Below are positions 53,258 to 63,768 of a stretch of DNA of 64,000 nt, piece after piece. Both the position numbers and the translations under genes were made by a program. This DNA comes from Sycon ciliatum (taxonomy: Eukaryota; Porifera; Calcarea; Leucosolenida; Sycettidae). Below the pieces are notes generated by a model that had not been told where the DNA came from, did not search any database, and was given only the letters and a program-made list of their open reading frames with translations. The stretch's first letter is position 1, and each line of letters begins with the position of its first letter. The DNA lies in NCBI RefSeq assembly GCF_964019385.1, contig NC_088644.1:37193442-37257441 (forward strand), given 5' to 3'.

Positions 53258-53539
53258 CAGCACTGAACTCTGCGTTTTCACAAGAACAGGACATTTTTTA
53301 CCAAGAGAAACCAACACTTTCAAAACGAAGCTGACTCGGGTAGTCCGTGTTGATACCTGCTCCGAACAACCATAATTTTCTTGGGATTGAGGGTAGCGAA
53401 AACACTTGACGAAAGATTAGATATCTGCTTGGACATTCGATCGTCTGAAAGAAAACAAAGCAAGCATCAACCAAGAGATAAAGATCGAGACAACCAAGAC
53501 ACCTGTTTTTTTTGTTTTGAAAGAGCTTTCCACATGCAT

Positions 53540-53561
53540 CACGTGCTAGCTGTGGCACGTG
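53540..53561. promoter_or_regulatory. Twin CACGTG E-boxes in the FASTK/SELENOH divergent promoter
   Basis: Palindromic CACGTG at 53540-53545 and 53556-53561, 16 bp apart, in the 430-bp gap between the two divergent start codons (53257 and 53688). Confidence 0.45.
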
Positions 53562-53687
53562 GGCCTGAAAAGCCCGGGAAAAAAGTTCAAAATTTCGTCG
53601 AGCTCGGGCGAGAAAAGAGTGAAAGATTCAGAACAAGCAAGGGGAAAGAAATACTCTACTTCACTGTTCAGCAGTGTTTGGCTTGCT

Positions 53688-56600
53688 ATGCCTCCAAGAA
53701 AGAGAAAATCGCCTTCCGGGGAAGCACCGGCGGCGAAGAAGCCAAAGCAATCGGAGGAGAGTGCCGGGGATCCTGGATTCAGTCTGCGCATTGAGCACTG
53801 GTATGTTTGTTGTGGTACAACATTGATTGCATTCAATCTACAATTTTGTTTTTGTAATTACAGTACTGTGCAGTGCAGGGAGTCGTCAAATACCGGGAGT
53901 GGAAACGCCGTTAATCTTGATTATCCATGCTCGCCTCGCGCAAAATTTTTGCAGTGCCTTGAGTACCTCAGCGTCGTCAAATGCAATTTAGAGTAGCCTT
54001 GAGTATTTTTTGGGAGAAAGCGTCCATCAGAACGTGTATACAGAGATATTTGCAGTGGTCTGCTCGTTTACTAGTAGGAGGACACCTAATTTATCGGTAG
54101 GCGTTATCGCAGTGTTGCGATGTATGACTGGAGGCCCGATTCACGCGCGGATAGTGACGTGACTTTTTATGTAATTTATCGAGGAAAATAGCTCAGCCTC
54201 AGTAATCAAAGCCACTTGGTTCGACCCACGAAAAAACTTCTCGTAACCATTGTTCTTTCCATATAGGTGCTACCTGTGAATTTTCTCGGTGTAAGATGAT
54301 ATGCCACTGACTTTTTGAGGGACCCTTTGTTTCTAAAACATTATTGTTTTTTAATGACGACCACATTATTATAAAGTCAAGGAATTTCTCTTATTTTCTT
54401 CTTCAGTGTAAGAGAACATCACCGCTTTCAGTATGTCTCATGTCAAGAGGAAGCATGACAACGTATATGCACCACCAACACTGAGAATCCAATTACAGAT
54501 TTGGCCGATTGTGGCGAGTATCACAGAATTGACAATGCACACCGAATTAAACTGTTCTAAATCCCTCTCTCTTTCTGTCTCGCTTCTCTTTGCCAACTTT
54601 GGGTGTCAGCAGTAACGCATGCGTACATGCACGCACCCACTCACGGGCATGCACAAACTGCACATGCACACACACGGCATGCACGAACTGCGCATGCACG
54701 CACATTCACACACATACACACACACACACCTGGTCCTGGTAAACACTGCCATTACAGTCACCTGTCCCCTTGCGGGGCCGACAACATGAAAGCGACGGCA
54801 GAAAGTCGGCAGTCTGCCAAGAGGTCAGGGACCATATTCAATCGGCACGACGAGAGAGCCATCTTTGGCAGCACACACACACATACTGACATGCCCACAC
54901 TGTGCATGCACACACACGGTGGATGCTCATGTGTCTCAGATTCAATTATCTTTTCAAAGTTTGGTAGATTCGGAGACATGTTGGCCAGAATTTCATGGCC
55001 GAAAGTCGCCAACACCGGCTTGAGGCTAGTTAACTCAGGCTTTCTGCTAGCTTCCAGTTCTCTTCTCACCGCAACAACACACCAACCACAATGGTATCTT
55101 TTAGGTGTCTCTGCAGTGCAGTTGACTATGGCGGTGGGCTGGGGTGCTGCTGCTGTTGCTGCTGCGGATGATGCTGGCATGATGGACGGCTTTCTTGCCA
55201 CTACTGTACCGCAAATTAAACTTGAAAACACAGCTGATGTGGTCTCCAGGTCTGGACAAAACGCACACGGAAAACAGCGCAGTAATTCTATATTAAGATT
55301 GTCACAAGTATTCATTCAGGTAGAGAATGCCATGTGTATCCTGATTCCTGACCATCACATAGTTTCTTAAATCTACCATTGCATTTCTTTTTACGAGTTT
55401 CACATAAAATTTTATGCACGATCATTGGGCAAGTAAAAGAGAAGCTTCCCTGGGTCTGTACTTGACTGCAGGTTGATAAATCGAATGCTCCGTACATGCA
55501 GCATGCATGTGTAACAAACCAAAACAAAGCTATTCAGTGATAGAAGTATTCACTCGATAAAGCTTGGTTTTACTCACCTCTCGCCCAAGTTCCTAAAACA
55601 TCAGCCGTAAAATGGCTACCGATATCTCCCTGTCCAGCATGACCATGCACTGCCGACGAATCCACGACGAAGAGTGCTACAAAAGGGAAGCGGAAATCTG
55701 ACGAGGTTTATGTATGGAGACGTCTAAACTGCTCCGCTTGCAGGAAGAACCAAAATAAATTTTGACATTTTGAAAATCCCGCGGAATTGGTGAATGTGGC
55801 ACAAAAAAGATTATTTGAAAAAATCGGCGTGCTCCAGCGCGAGGCGAGCATGGATCACGCTCGCGCATCTCGTTTCCACTCCCGGTATTTGACGACTCCC
55901 TGGTGCAGTGCATTTACTGTTATGTTAGCGAATTATGTTCGTGAAACGTTATGCAAATACCAGTCCGGATGTGTCGCATTGTGTTCTATCGTCGATGGAG
56001 TCTTTCTACTAAGGCCAAGGGGCCTATTATATGTGCAACTCCAGCCCGGGCTGGAGCGAGCGGGCCAGCCCGCCAAGGGTGTTTACATGTGCAAGGCCGG
56101 GCTGGTCGCCAGCCCGCAGTGAGTTTATATGCGCTGAGCACACGCCAGCCCGTTGTGAGTATGCAGCAAACACACCACGACTGTAGTGTGCTGCCCCGGG
56201 CTGAAACGCAGGGCTGCAAGCCATACTCAGGTTATAAACCTAACAACTTTTTTTCTCACACAATGTATACTTCTGCTGATTTCTTTTCGCGCTGTGGCAC
56301 ATGTTTGGTGTGTTGTATCACCTCGTTTCTTTTCCCTGTTTTTCACATTTTTAGCTGTCCATATCAAAGTATTTTGCAAGTAGGTCCCCTTCCATTTTAA
56401 TGATAGCTTGCATAGACCTCGGTCCTACCGGTAGGACCTACCGGTAGGACCATCATACACAGACATGCTGCATGGCCTCTGTTCTAACATTGACCTAAAA
56501 CTTGACCCTAAACTGTTGCTCAGGGGCTAATGAAGGAGTCCACAAATTTTAGACGTGATCGCACAAAGCATAGTACGAAATTCCATGGTAACAGCAAATG

Positions 56601-58846
56601 GTAACCATGGAAACGGTGTATGGAATTATGCATTCCACTGCCTTGGCAGACTAATAAAAACATTAGTACCTCACCACGATTGATGTGCCATGGTCAAAAT
56701 TCACTTTGGACAGAGTTGCTAGCGCTCCGACAGGAGTATGTGCGGCCATTTTGACAATTGATAAAATTGCGCGTATGCAATGCACTGGACATAGTCTTGC
56801 ATTTTGCGCCATTGCTTTGCCTGACAAAGACCTCATCTCAACAATTGTTTCAAGAAATTTCTCAACCAAAAGCACTTTTGCAGCGCGATTTCTTGGGTCC
56901 TACCGGTAGGACGGCATGCAAGCTATCATTAATGTAAATCCTGCATGTCGACAAATAAACAGTGCTCACTGCACGTCCTTCTTGTTGCTGTACAAAAAGC
57001 TTCATAGATTTTCAAGACAATATCGGGAATCCTCTTTACAACTTCCCTCAAAAGGTAAAAGTACCTATTTTGTAGTATGAACGCAGTGTCGACACCATAA
57101 TAATACAACTCTGGCCCGGGCTGGTCTGTTTATATGTACTTTTTCTGGCCCGCCTAGCCGGGATCCCGGGTGCCTCGAGGCGGGATCCCGCCTCGCCGGG
57201 CCAGCCCGCTTGCCATGTAAACGCACCACAGGTTTTGTGTGGATTTGTGTACAACCCCGAGATCCCGTTGCAGGCGGGCTGGCCCGCCTGTCGACCAGCC
57301 CGGGCTGGAGCTGCACATATAATCACCCCCTTAGTTCCTAGTCATTGTGTGGCAGGATAAGGATGTGAAATCCATGTCAAATTTTTTTTGGACGATCCTC
57401 TTTCATCGATTTTGGAAAGGCCCCAGGACTAGTTACTCTAGCAGGGAGATTCTGGTGGCAATATCAAACAACAACATCCATTGCTCACTTTCTCTTTATC
57501 GCGTTCTTACACTTGGCAGTGTACAATGTCACTGATCAGTAAGGCATTGTACGAAACAATCACAGGTGGGGCCCACGGTCAGTACAGTCATGTAGACAAT
57601 GTGTTCACACCCAAACTGTTATCGTATTGTACGAGACATGACGGAAACACGACTGGACATGACAGACTCAAGACGAAGACTGACTTTCCACACGACAGCT
57701 ACATACACATGACTTACACAAGATAGCGTACTGCAAGTAACAGCACTCTTGGTGGTGTAAGTCAGCTTGAACCATACAGCACCACCAGAAGCTTAACGTA
57801 GCTTTCCTTGCCGATTGGCGTGATGTCAAGGACGGCTCCCAGGAGCTGCTAGGACTTGCAATAATTGGCACTGGCCACGGGCCTTCTCATAAATTCCCAG
57901 CTGTGCGCCTGAGCATGTACATGTCTTGTGTACTGTTTACATGTTGGTGTGTTCTGTATCCGTCTCAGCAAATCCTGACGAGTGTATGCCCGGCATGCCA
58001 ATGCCTTTGTGGACGCTGCCACGGAGGCGTTTGGAGCATGTCCGGCCGACATCAACAGCACCAAACCAAAGTCGGGAAGCTTTGAGTTAGTGCTGCAGAT
58101 TGCTGACAAGGAAGGTGAGTCGCCGGCTTGAATCTGCTACAGCCTGCTTTTTATTGGCAGAAACTACAATGTTTGTCAACTGTGTGCTTCAATGGAGATG
58201 CAATGAATATTGTTCAGTCTGTAATATGACTTCAGTGTGTTGTTGACAAGCCAACAGTAGCCATAGTCTGCCTCTGCTTGGACTGAAATTATGAATCACC
58301 TGGTGGAGAGTTTGACAATGAATAGTGGACTGGTGTTGGCTACCCTTTTCTGACTGTGACGGTGTACACACCTTTTTTTGTGTACCTCTTCCGGATTGAG
58401 GCAGCAAATCGCCCTTTCCACTCTGAATTGATTGGCAAAGGCCGTGTGGATGACTGAATGAGCGCTGACTGAATCCATAAACACGCTGAGTGCAGGCTTG
58501 TGTGTGTGGGACTGGTAAAAGCCTGGTGTCTGGGTATTCTGAATGTTGCGTGAAAGGAACGTGATGACCCCACGCGTATGCCGCTGTTGCGCTCCCGTCC
58601 GCTCTTATGTTTGCAGACATCCTGCTATGGTCTGGCTCGAAGAAAGGTCCACCTAGACGTCTCAAGTTCCCGGGAGAGGAGGATACCGCTGAGATGATCG
58701 AGACCATCAAGACCAACCTCTCCGCACCAGCCAGCAAGACGGTGAAGAAAACTGAACCTGCCGACGATGAAGGCGCTAAGGCAGAGACAACGGAGAAGAA
58801 ACCGAAGAGGACAAGCAAAAAGAAGGCCGTCAAGGCTGACGACTAG
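53688..58846 (+). CDS. SELENOH: Selenoprotein H (Sec encoded by TGA), three coding exons
   Basis: Exons 53688-53800, 57969-58114 and 58617-58846 join in phase (all GT-AG) into 162 residues. The basic N-terminus (MPPRKRKSPS, AAKKPKQ) is a likely nuclear/nucleolar signal. Exon 1 ends IEH plus two bases of Cys38. Exon 2 completes it and reads K-S-(TGA 57976-57978)-RVYARHANAF, so the redox motif is C38-x-x-U41, as in the family's CTSU. Exon 2 continues to STKPKSGSFELVLQI, and exon 3 has ILLWSGSKKGPPRRLKFPG, the family hallmark. A Lys/Glu-rich tail (about 45 residues beyond the vertebrate end) follows. SELENOH is a thioredoxin-fold, DNA-binding redox protein of the nucleolus. Read as a stop, the TGA would truncate the protein to 40 residues. 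Conserved coding continues after it, and a SECIS candidate lies downstream. Confidence 0.95.
53876..55902. mobile_element. hAT-type DNA transposon in SELENOH intron 1
   Basis: The ends are cagggagtcgtcaaatacc and its exact complement, matching over 32 bp and then again around atccatgctcgcctcgcgc. They are flanked by a perfect 8-bp duplication gtgcagtg (53868-53875 and 55903-55910). This is the hAT signature (CAGGG ends, 8-bp target site). No full transposase is visible. A frame near 54433 (MSHVKRKHD) could be the end of a BED-type finger, and a 255-codon frame without an ATG start (54603-55370) is half CA-repeat. Probably defective. Confidence 0.85.
56009..57334. mobile_element. GC-rich inverted-repeat element containing a nested MITE
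   Basis: Inverted ends share attatatgtgca(a/g)ctccag followed by cccgggctgg (left about 56026-56053, right about 57291-57323). The arms are full of ccagcccg/cgggctgg motifs. No coding content. It hosts the TTAA-flanked element 56401-56928. Confidence 0.7.
56401..56928. mobile_element. TTAA-flanked MITE (piggyBac-like target site)
   Basis: Both sides carry TTAA (56397-56400, 56929-56932). The ends are tgatagcttgcat and its complement. Next to them lie inverted tcctaccggtagga palindromes (about 56423-56450 and 56899-56912). The TTAA site suggests piggyBac mobilisation, although the termini do not start CCC. Confidence 0.75.
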
Positions 58847-58875
58847 GTAGGTTTGTGCACACAATCAAAATGCCT

Positions 58876-58878
<3 letters not shown>

Positions 58879-58969
<91 letters not shown>
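58879..58969. repeat. TG microsatellite after SELENOH stop
   Basis: About 90 bases of (TG)n, followed by degenerate TG and a (GGTG)n tract (about 59068-59104). It lies in the proposed 3'UTR intron. Confidence 0.95.
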
Positions 58970-58970
<1 letters not shown>

Positions 58971-59211
58971 ACATGTGTGGGTATTTGTACGTGTTTATGT
59001 GTGTGTGCATGTGGGTGTGTGGGTGGATGTGGGTGTGGACATGTATGCGTGTGTGTGTGTGTGTGTGTGGGTGGGTGGGTGGGTGGGTGGGTGGGTGGGT
59101 GGGTGTGTACATGTATGCGTGTGTGTGTGTGTGCATGTGCATGTGTGTACTTCAGTATGTGTATACCATGTTGTAGGTGTTGGTGCCAGAGCATGTTGCA
59201 ATGTACTGTTT

Positions 59212-59394
59212 AAATACAAATTTTCGTTTACGAAATCTTTCTTTAGATCACTCCACCAGCAGGTTCGTTACGTACTAAATTTCGTTTTTGGTCGAGGTCT
59301 GTCACCCCGAACGTTCAGAAAAAAACTTTAGTTATTTCGTGCCCCCTAACGAACATAGGGAAAGTTAATTCCAAACGAAAATTTGTGTTCTTAT
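59212..59394. mobile_element. Small AT-rich MITE
   Basis: Terminal inverted repeats acaaattttcgttt and its complement bound about 180 bp. Non-coding. It lies in the proposed SELENOH 3'UTR intron. Confidence 0.55.
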
Positions 59395-59958
59395 ACAGTA
59401 GTGTTCTGAGACACCTCAGGCAATCTTGGCATGACCAGGCATGTTTCCACCTTGTTTGCGTTGTACAGCCTGGCTGCACTGGACTGACTCTCTATTCCAC
59501 TAGTGTGGTTATCCTGTTTACCTACAGTGCAACTTTCTTTGCAATGTTTCTGATGAACCGTAAAGTACCGCGAGCGTGCCCCACCTTGATTTACAGTCAG
59601 GGGAAGGAAAATCGTATGGCAGAGTACAACAAAGTTCGTACGGTGTGAGAACCTTAGTGCACTAAGGTCACACTTAGCATGTTCTTGAAAGTTTAAACCG
59701 AGTACGACTCGTACGGATTGACTACACTGCATGCAGTGTGTGTACACGATATGTGCCGTATGACCTACGGACAGGACGCCAGCTCCACGGCACGACCGCA
59801 AAAGGACGCGTTGGTGTGACGCTCTCGCGGTACTTTACGGTACATGTACACTGGCTCTGAACTGCACTCTGATTACTGGTACACTCAAACGTGTATGTGT
59901 TGTAATTTTTGTACATTGTGTTGTAATTTTTGTACATTGTTCTCTTCTACCTGTACAG

Positions 59959-60120
59959 TTTTAATCCATAGCGTATGCAGACTGGATGCTGGTAGGATCA
60001 CGACCGTTGGATTGAATCACTAACTCGGGCATGTCAAGCAGACGAATGACGGCTGGACGCTCAATGGACCCTGGTCTTCGCATCCAGTCTGATACCCCTG
60101 GCTGCTGGCGTGCAAGGGCA
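59959..60120 (+). other. SELENOH: Proposed 3'UTR exon of SELENOH
   Basis: Preceded by a strong acceptor (tctcttctacctgtacag, ending 59958). The matching donor GTAGGT begins at 58847, directly after the TAG stop. Splicing 58847-59958 out would place the SECIS quartet about 88 nt after the stop. The 3' end is not defined; I saw no AATAAA nearby. Confidence 0.6.
60037..60106 (+). promoter_or_regulatory. SELENOH: SECIS element candidate (form 2-like) of SELENOH
   Basis: The core ATGA (60046-60049) lies 13 bases before AA (60063-60064), and TGAT (60090-60093) closes the non-canonical quartet. Helix II pairs ggctggacgc (60051-60060) with gcatccagtc (60080-60089), with one mismatch and one G-U. The loop contains a mini-stem gacc/ggtc (60067-60070 with 60073-60076), as in form 2 SECIS. 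A lower helix agcag/ctgct (60037-60041 with 60102-60106) lies below. SECIS elements recruit SBP2 and eEFSec to decode UGA as Sec. Folded by hand, not by program. Confidence 0.78.
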
Positions 60121-60684
60121 ATCCGATGGCTTGAACCTCACTGGAGCTAGCACTGCTTCATTGTGTGTGTGCGTGTGTTCGCATTGTTTTATGCTCTTCT
60201 ATACAGGCATATGTGTGTCCAGTGTTCATTATCTTTCTTTACTACTCGCCGCTTTCCTTGAGTTCCATGTGCATGGCTCTGTGCACCACAGCTATTCTTC
60301 TCTTGTCTCTGCCTCTCTCTGCAGAACCGGCATGTGAATCTACATGTTGCTAGTTCTCTTAGCTTTTTTGTTGTGAAGGCGAGTAAGGCATTGTCCCACT
60401 GAATTAGCAATGGTGGTCTCTCTTGTGTTTTTTACTGAGAGCCAAGTATCCGGCATGCAGGTTTTTTTCATATACGGCAATGGGCAACGACACAGCTGTC
60501 TGATAATCACTTTGCGCATGAAATTCAGAGTCGCAGCAGAAAAGGTTTCTTCGTCGCCCTCCGTACTTGTAATGCAAGTGGCATGACATTTTGATTATTC
60601 AAACAGCTGTACTGTGCATGTGTGGCTACATTTATAATCCCAGCTCTAAGCTCAATCTGATTACTCAGGAGTTCAGCAGCTAGG

Positions 60685-61098
60685 CTGTCCCTCCAGGAAT
60701 CCGCGATTCCGCGGCCGCGGTAAAATCCGCGGAATTCACGGTTTTCACCGCAGAATCGTGAAAAATCACGGTTTGGGGGCAATGCGAGCGACTGTAATGC
60801 CTTCGACTGACCGTTGCTTTGATATTTCCAATTTGGATGTGCAGGTGCAATGGACAGTGCAGCAACTGTACCAGTTTTCTTCGTTACTGTATTGAGCCTA
60901 TCGTGTGTTTTCGACCACTAAATTTTTATTGATACTTGTACATAGCATTATAGCCATGTCTTTTCGCTGGTGCAGCGCCGCAGAAATACCGCAGTATTGC
61001 CGCAGAATTCGCGCTATCCGCCGCATAATGTAGCGATTTGTGCCGCAGAATTCTGCGCAGAATTTCAACTTTCTATCCGCGGATTCCTGGAGGGACAG
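60685..61098. mobile_element. Inverted-repeat element with 6-bp target duplication
   Basis: The ends are ctgtccctccaggaatccgc and its exact complement. The flanking duplication gctagg lies at 60679-60684 and 61099-61104. The interior has repeated ccgcagaattc/ccgcggaattc motifs and no ORF. Confidence 0.75.
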
Positions 61099-61104
61099 GC
61101 TAGG

Positions 61105-62296
61105 ACAGTGTGGAATGAGAACACTGACACCTAGTTGATTTGTTTAAATCTGCTCATGCAGTCGGTAGTGAGTCATGCAGACGATTTGTATGCAACATGT
61201 TACGGGTATGATGTATGTATGATTTACTGCACGAGTACAAGGGCAATACCGGTCATGTATCAATAAGTGGGATATACTGTGAACCGACCAATGTGTGCGT
61301 CACTAAATTTTTGAGATGGCAAATGTTCGCGGAGAAAACGCTGTTCACTGCATTCTCTACTAGTCTCTAGTGCTACCACAACTCGCTTCAAAGTGTGATG
61401 TTATTATTATGTATTATAAAAGAGAGTTACTAAACAGATTGAACTCTAGACTACTACCCTGTACTGCACAAACTTTTCTTTTAGAATATATGCATAAAGC
61501 TGAAAAACTAGTATTCATTGTGTTATGGGATATAAAAACTGTGTATGCACTGGGAATAACAGTCATATGGATAAGAAGAACTCCTGTTATTGCGAACAAA
61601 TACCATCGATACCTTGGTGTTGGGTCCTGAATGGGTTTGACTGTACATTAATGTGCAGTTTCTACACAGTAAAAAAACAGTCGGTAGAATGCTGAGTAAA
61701 AGATAGCAGCACGGAGAAGGTTAACAAAATAATCTAATGTTTGAAAATGACTAGTCGCTATAAACTGCAGCTGTAAACACTGCACCTGTGTGCTGCCGCG
61801 TTTCACCATGCTCCGGGCAATGCGGTAGGATAGCACACAACTGTGAGGTGGGCATACGGGCATGAAGGCAACACCGGCATGGATGTATTCTTTCAAGAAT
61901 GCCGCAGATGCTCCGCCACGGACAGAAGACCGACAAAGCACATAGCTGGTCAGTGCCAATCGCATACAGCCACAGCGTGAACAACGCTGTGTTGTTGAAA
62001 GCCAGCGACAGCTTGTAAGCCAGAGAAGGAACACAGTGCTGCCAGCACTACTATGTAACTGACCAACTAACTCAACTACATAACTCGGCAAACAGGTGGC
62101 CACCAGCATAGGGGATTGGTCCGTATTTGCTTCACCTCGCCGTTGTCCAGACAGAGGCTCCTGCTATTATAGTCGCAGGTGATGAGAATCAGTACGCGAA
62201 CTGTTAGACTAGCACCCCATCATGGATACCGGACGGTAGATTCGTTGACTGCCACCATACCGTAGATGGGTGAGATGCTTGCTGGTCGGTGATTTG
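61105..62296. other. No gene seen
   Basis: Only unsupported short frames between the inverted-repeat element and the POGLUT1 3' end. Confidence 0.45.
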
Positions 62297-63768
62297 TCAA
62301 GGACTGATCTCAATCATGTCCTCTGCCAGCTGTGGCTTGTACTGAAGGAGAGCAGCATAGTCAGTCAACAGCTGTAGCCAATATGCCTGCACGTCCGACA
62401 GCTGCAGATTATTCCAGATGAAGTCGTAGCCACTGCACATAAGAAGAACAAAAACATACACATGTACAAGCAAGATCATCTCAGCAACTCTTAGACAACA
62501 TCCGTCTGATCAACTACTCAATACACTTCTGCCGTGTTGAGGACAATACGGGCAGTCAACAGTCACATAGGGCTCGTCCCAACGGTCGGGAAGGTGCGCC
62601 CGTCTTCATTGGCTTTGGCATCATCAAACTGACAGGATCAAGAGATTCACAGTTAAGACTTAGGAGCCATACATTTAGAGATGCATGTGGTTGTGCTGTT
62701 GCCTGCTTGTCTACCTAACTTAGGGGCCGTCCGGGGTTACCGACTGTTTTTACAAAACGAAAAGTTTTAGTATTTTTAAGCACCCACCCACCCACCCACC
62801 CACCTTTTCTGCAGGTAAAACGAATTCCAATAAAATATTGATGTCAATGTTCGACACCCAGAAGTAACTGGGCATTCTCCATCTGCATTCAATAATTATT
62901 TTCAAAAACGAAACTCCATCAAACCCACCCACCCCCAAACGAAAACTTTTCGTTTTGAAAATATTATTGGTAACCTTGGACGGCCCCTTAGTACAGCATG
63001 ATGACTGAGCAAGTCAGCACCATTCTTGTTGCATCTGTTGTCGGTACATTCAATATGCCCGGTGTGCTGGCCTGTGTTTTCACCCAGATAGAATGAACAC
63101 TGCCTAAGTATATGCACCCCAAACACGAGAGAGCTAGAGCAACACTTCTAAGTGAAAAATGATCAAGAAGGTGCATGCGTGCATCGAAGAGACTTGGTTC
63201 ATGTCACAACTATTTCGTAAACTCTCACATCACCCCCCCCCCCCCCCCCCACCCTGTCCCACGCTTTCTTGACTCTCTTTCAGTCACTCACCGTTCTGCA
63301 ATCTGCTGAGCTACGTCATCGTGCTCCCGTACAAACTGAAGAACCTCACTGGACAGAAAAGGATGCAAAAATCAAATTCCATGCAACCATCAACTCCCTT
63401 GGAGTGGGCGTGTTGGAACCTCCAGGACGCAGAAAGCAAATCAATCATCATGTTTTTCATCATAACCGAGGAGCTGTCGCATCACTCATGATCCACAGCA
63501 AGAAGGCAGCAATGCCTGTACCTATGGTGGAGTGAATCTAAGGCAACATGACATGTCGACTACGGTACAAGGAACAGGACGGCGGCAAACATGACCTTAC
63601 TCAAAGTCTTTCAAATCCGTGTCCAGCGGGATGTAGTGAACCCACGGCTTGAGGGCTGGGTAGAAAAACTCCAGCCACTCCTCGCCGACTTGGAACACCA
63701 GGGAACGACACATGAACAGATGCTTGAAGCGGAAACTAGCCGCCACACCGCGGAAGTTGAACAAGTAT
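62297..63768 (-). CDS. POGLUT1: Protein O-glucosyltransferase 1 (POGLUT1/Rumi), last three coding exons, cut by window edge
   Basis: Exons on minus: 63601-63768, 63292-63348 and 62297-62432, joined in phase with GT-AG borders, giving the last 119 residues. The first exon reads [18 protein letters not shown], then [20 protein letters not shown], the C-terminal core of the CAP10/GT90 fold that binds UDP-sugar. The second gives [19 protein letters not shown]. The third gives [20 protein letters not shown] and ends [15 protein letters not shown]1 adds glucose (or xylose) to EGF repeats of Notch and other proteins in the ER. The upstream exons lie beyond 64000. Unlike human POGLUT1 (KTEL), the visible C-terminus has no KDEL-like retrieval signal. 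Confidence 0.93.
62723..62987. mobile_element. PIF/Harbinger-like MITE in POGLUT1 intron
   Basis: 265 bp between TTA trinucleotides (62720-62722, 62988-62990). Ends ggggccgtccggggttacc and a near-complement. A (CACC)n tract, cgaaaagtttt and its complement lie inside. Confidence 0.8.

Noticed and set aside
53258..53323. TTG start extending the FASTK-type protein by 22 residues
   Set aside because: Non-ATG; the later ATG begins a convincing mitochondrial presequence.
53559..53687. Upstream GTG extension of SELENOH
   Set aside because: No ATG; the sequence before MPPRKRK is unlike the family and covers the promoter E-boxes.
54603..55370. 255-codon frame inside the hAT element
   Set aside because: It starts with GTG, its first third is CA-repeat, and the hydrophobic later part matches nothing I know; kept only as a remark.
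58189..58833. Minus-strand 214-codon frame
   Set aside because: It is antisense to SELENOH exon 3 and intron, with no domain.
59545..59600. Alternative SECIS at ctgatgaaccgtaaag
   Set aside because: It has ATGA, AA and TGAT in order but no complementary stem around them.
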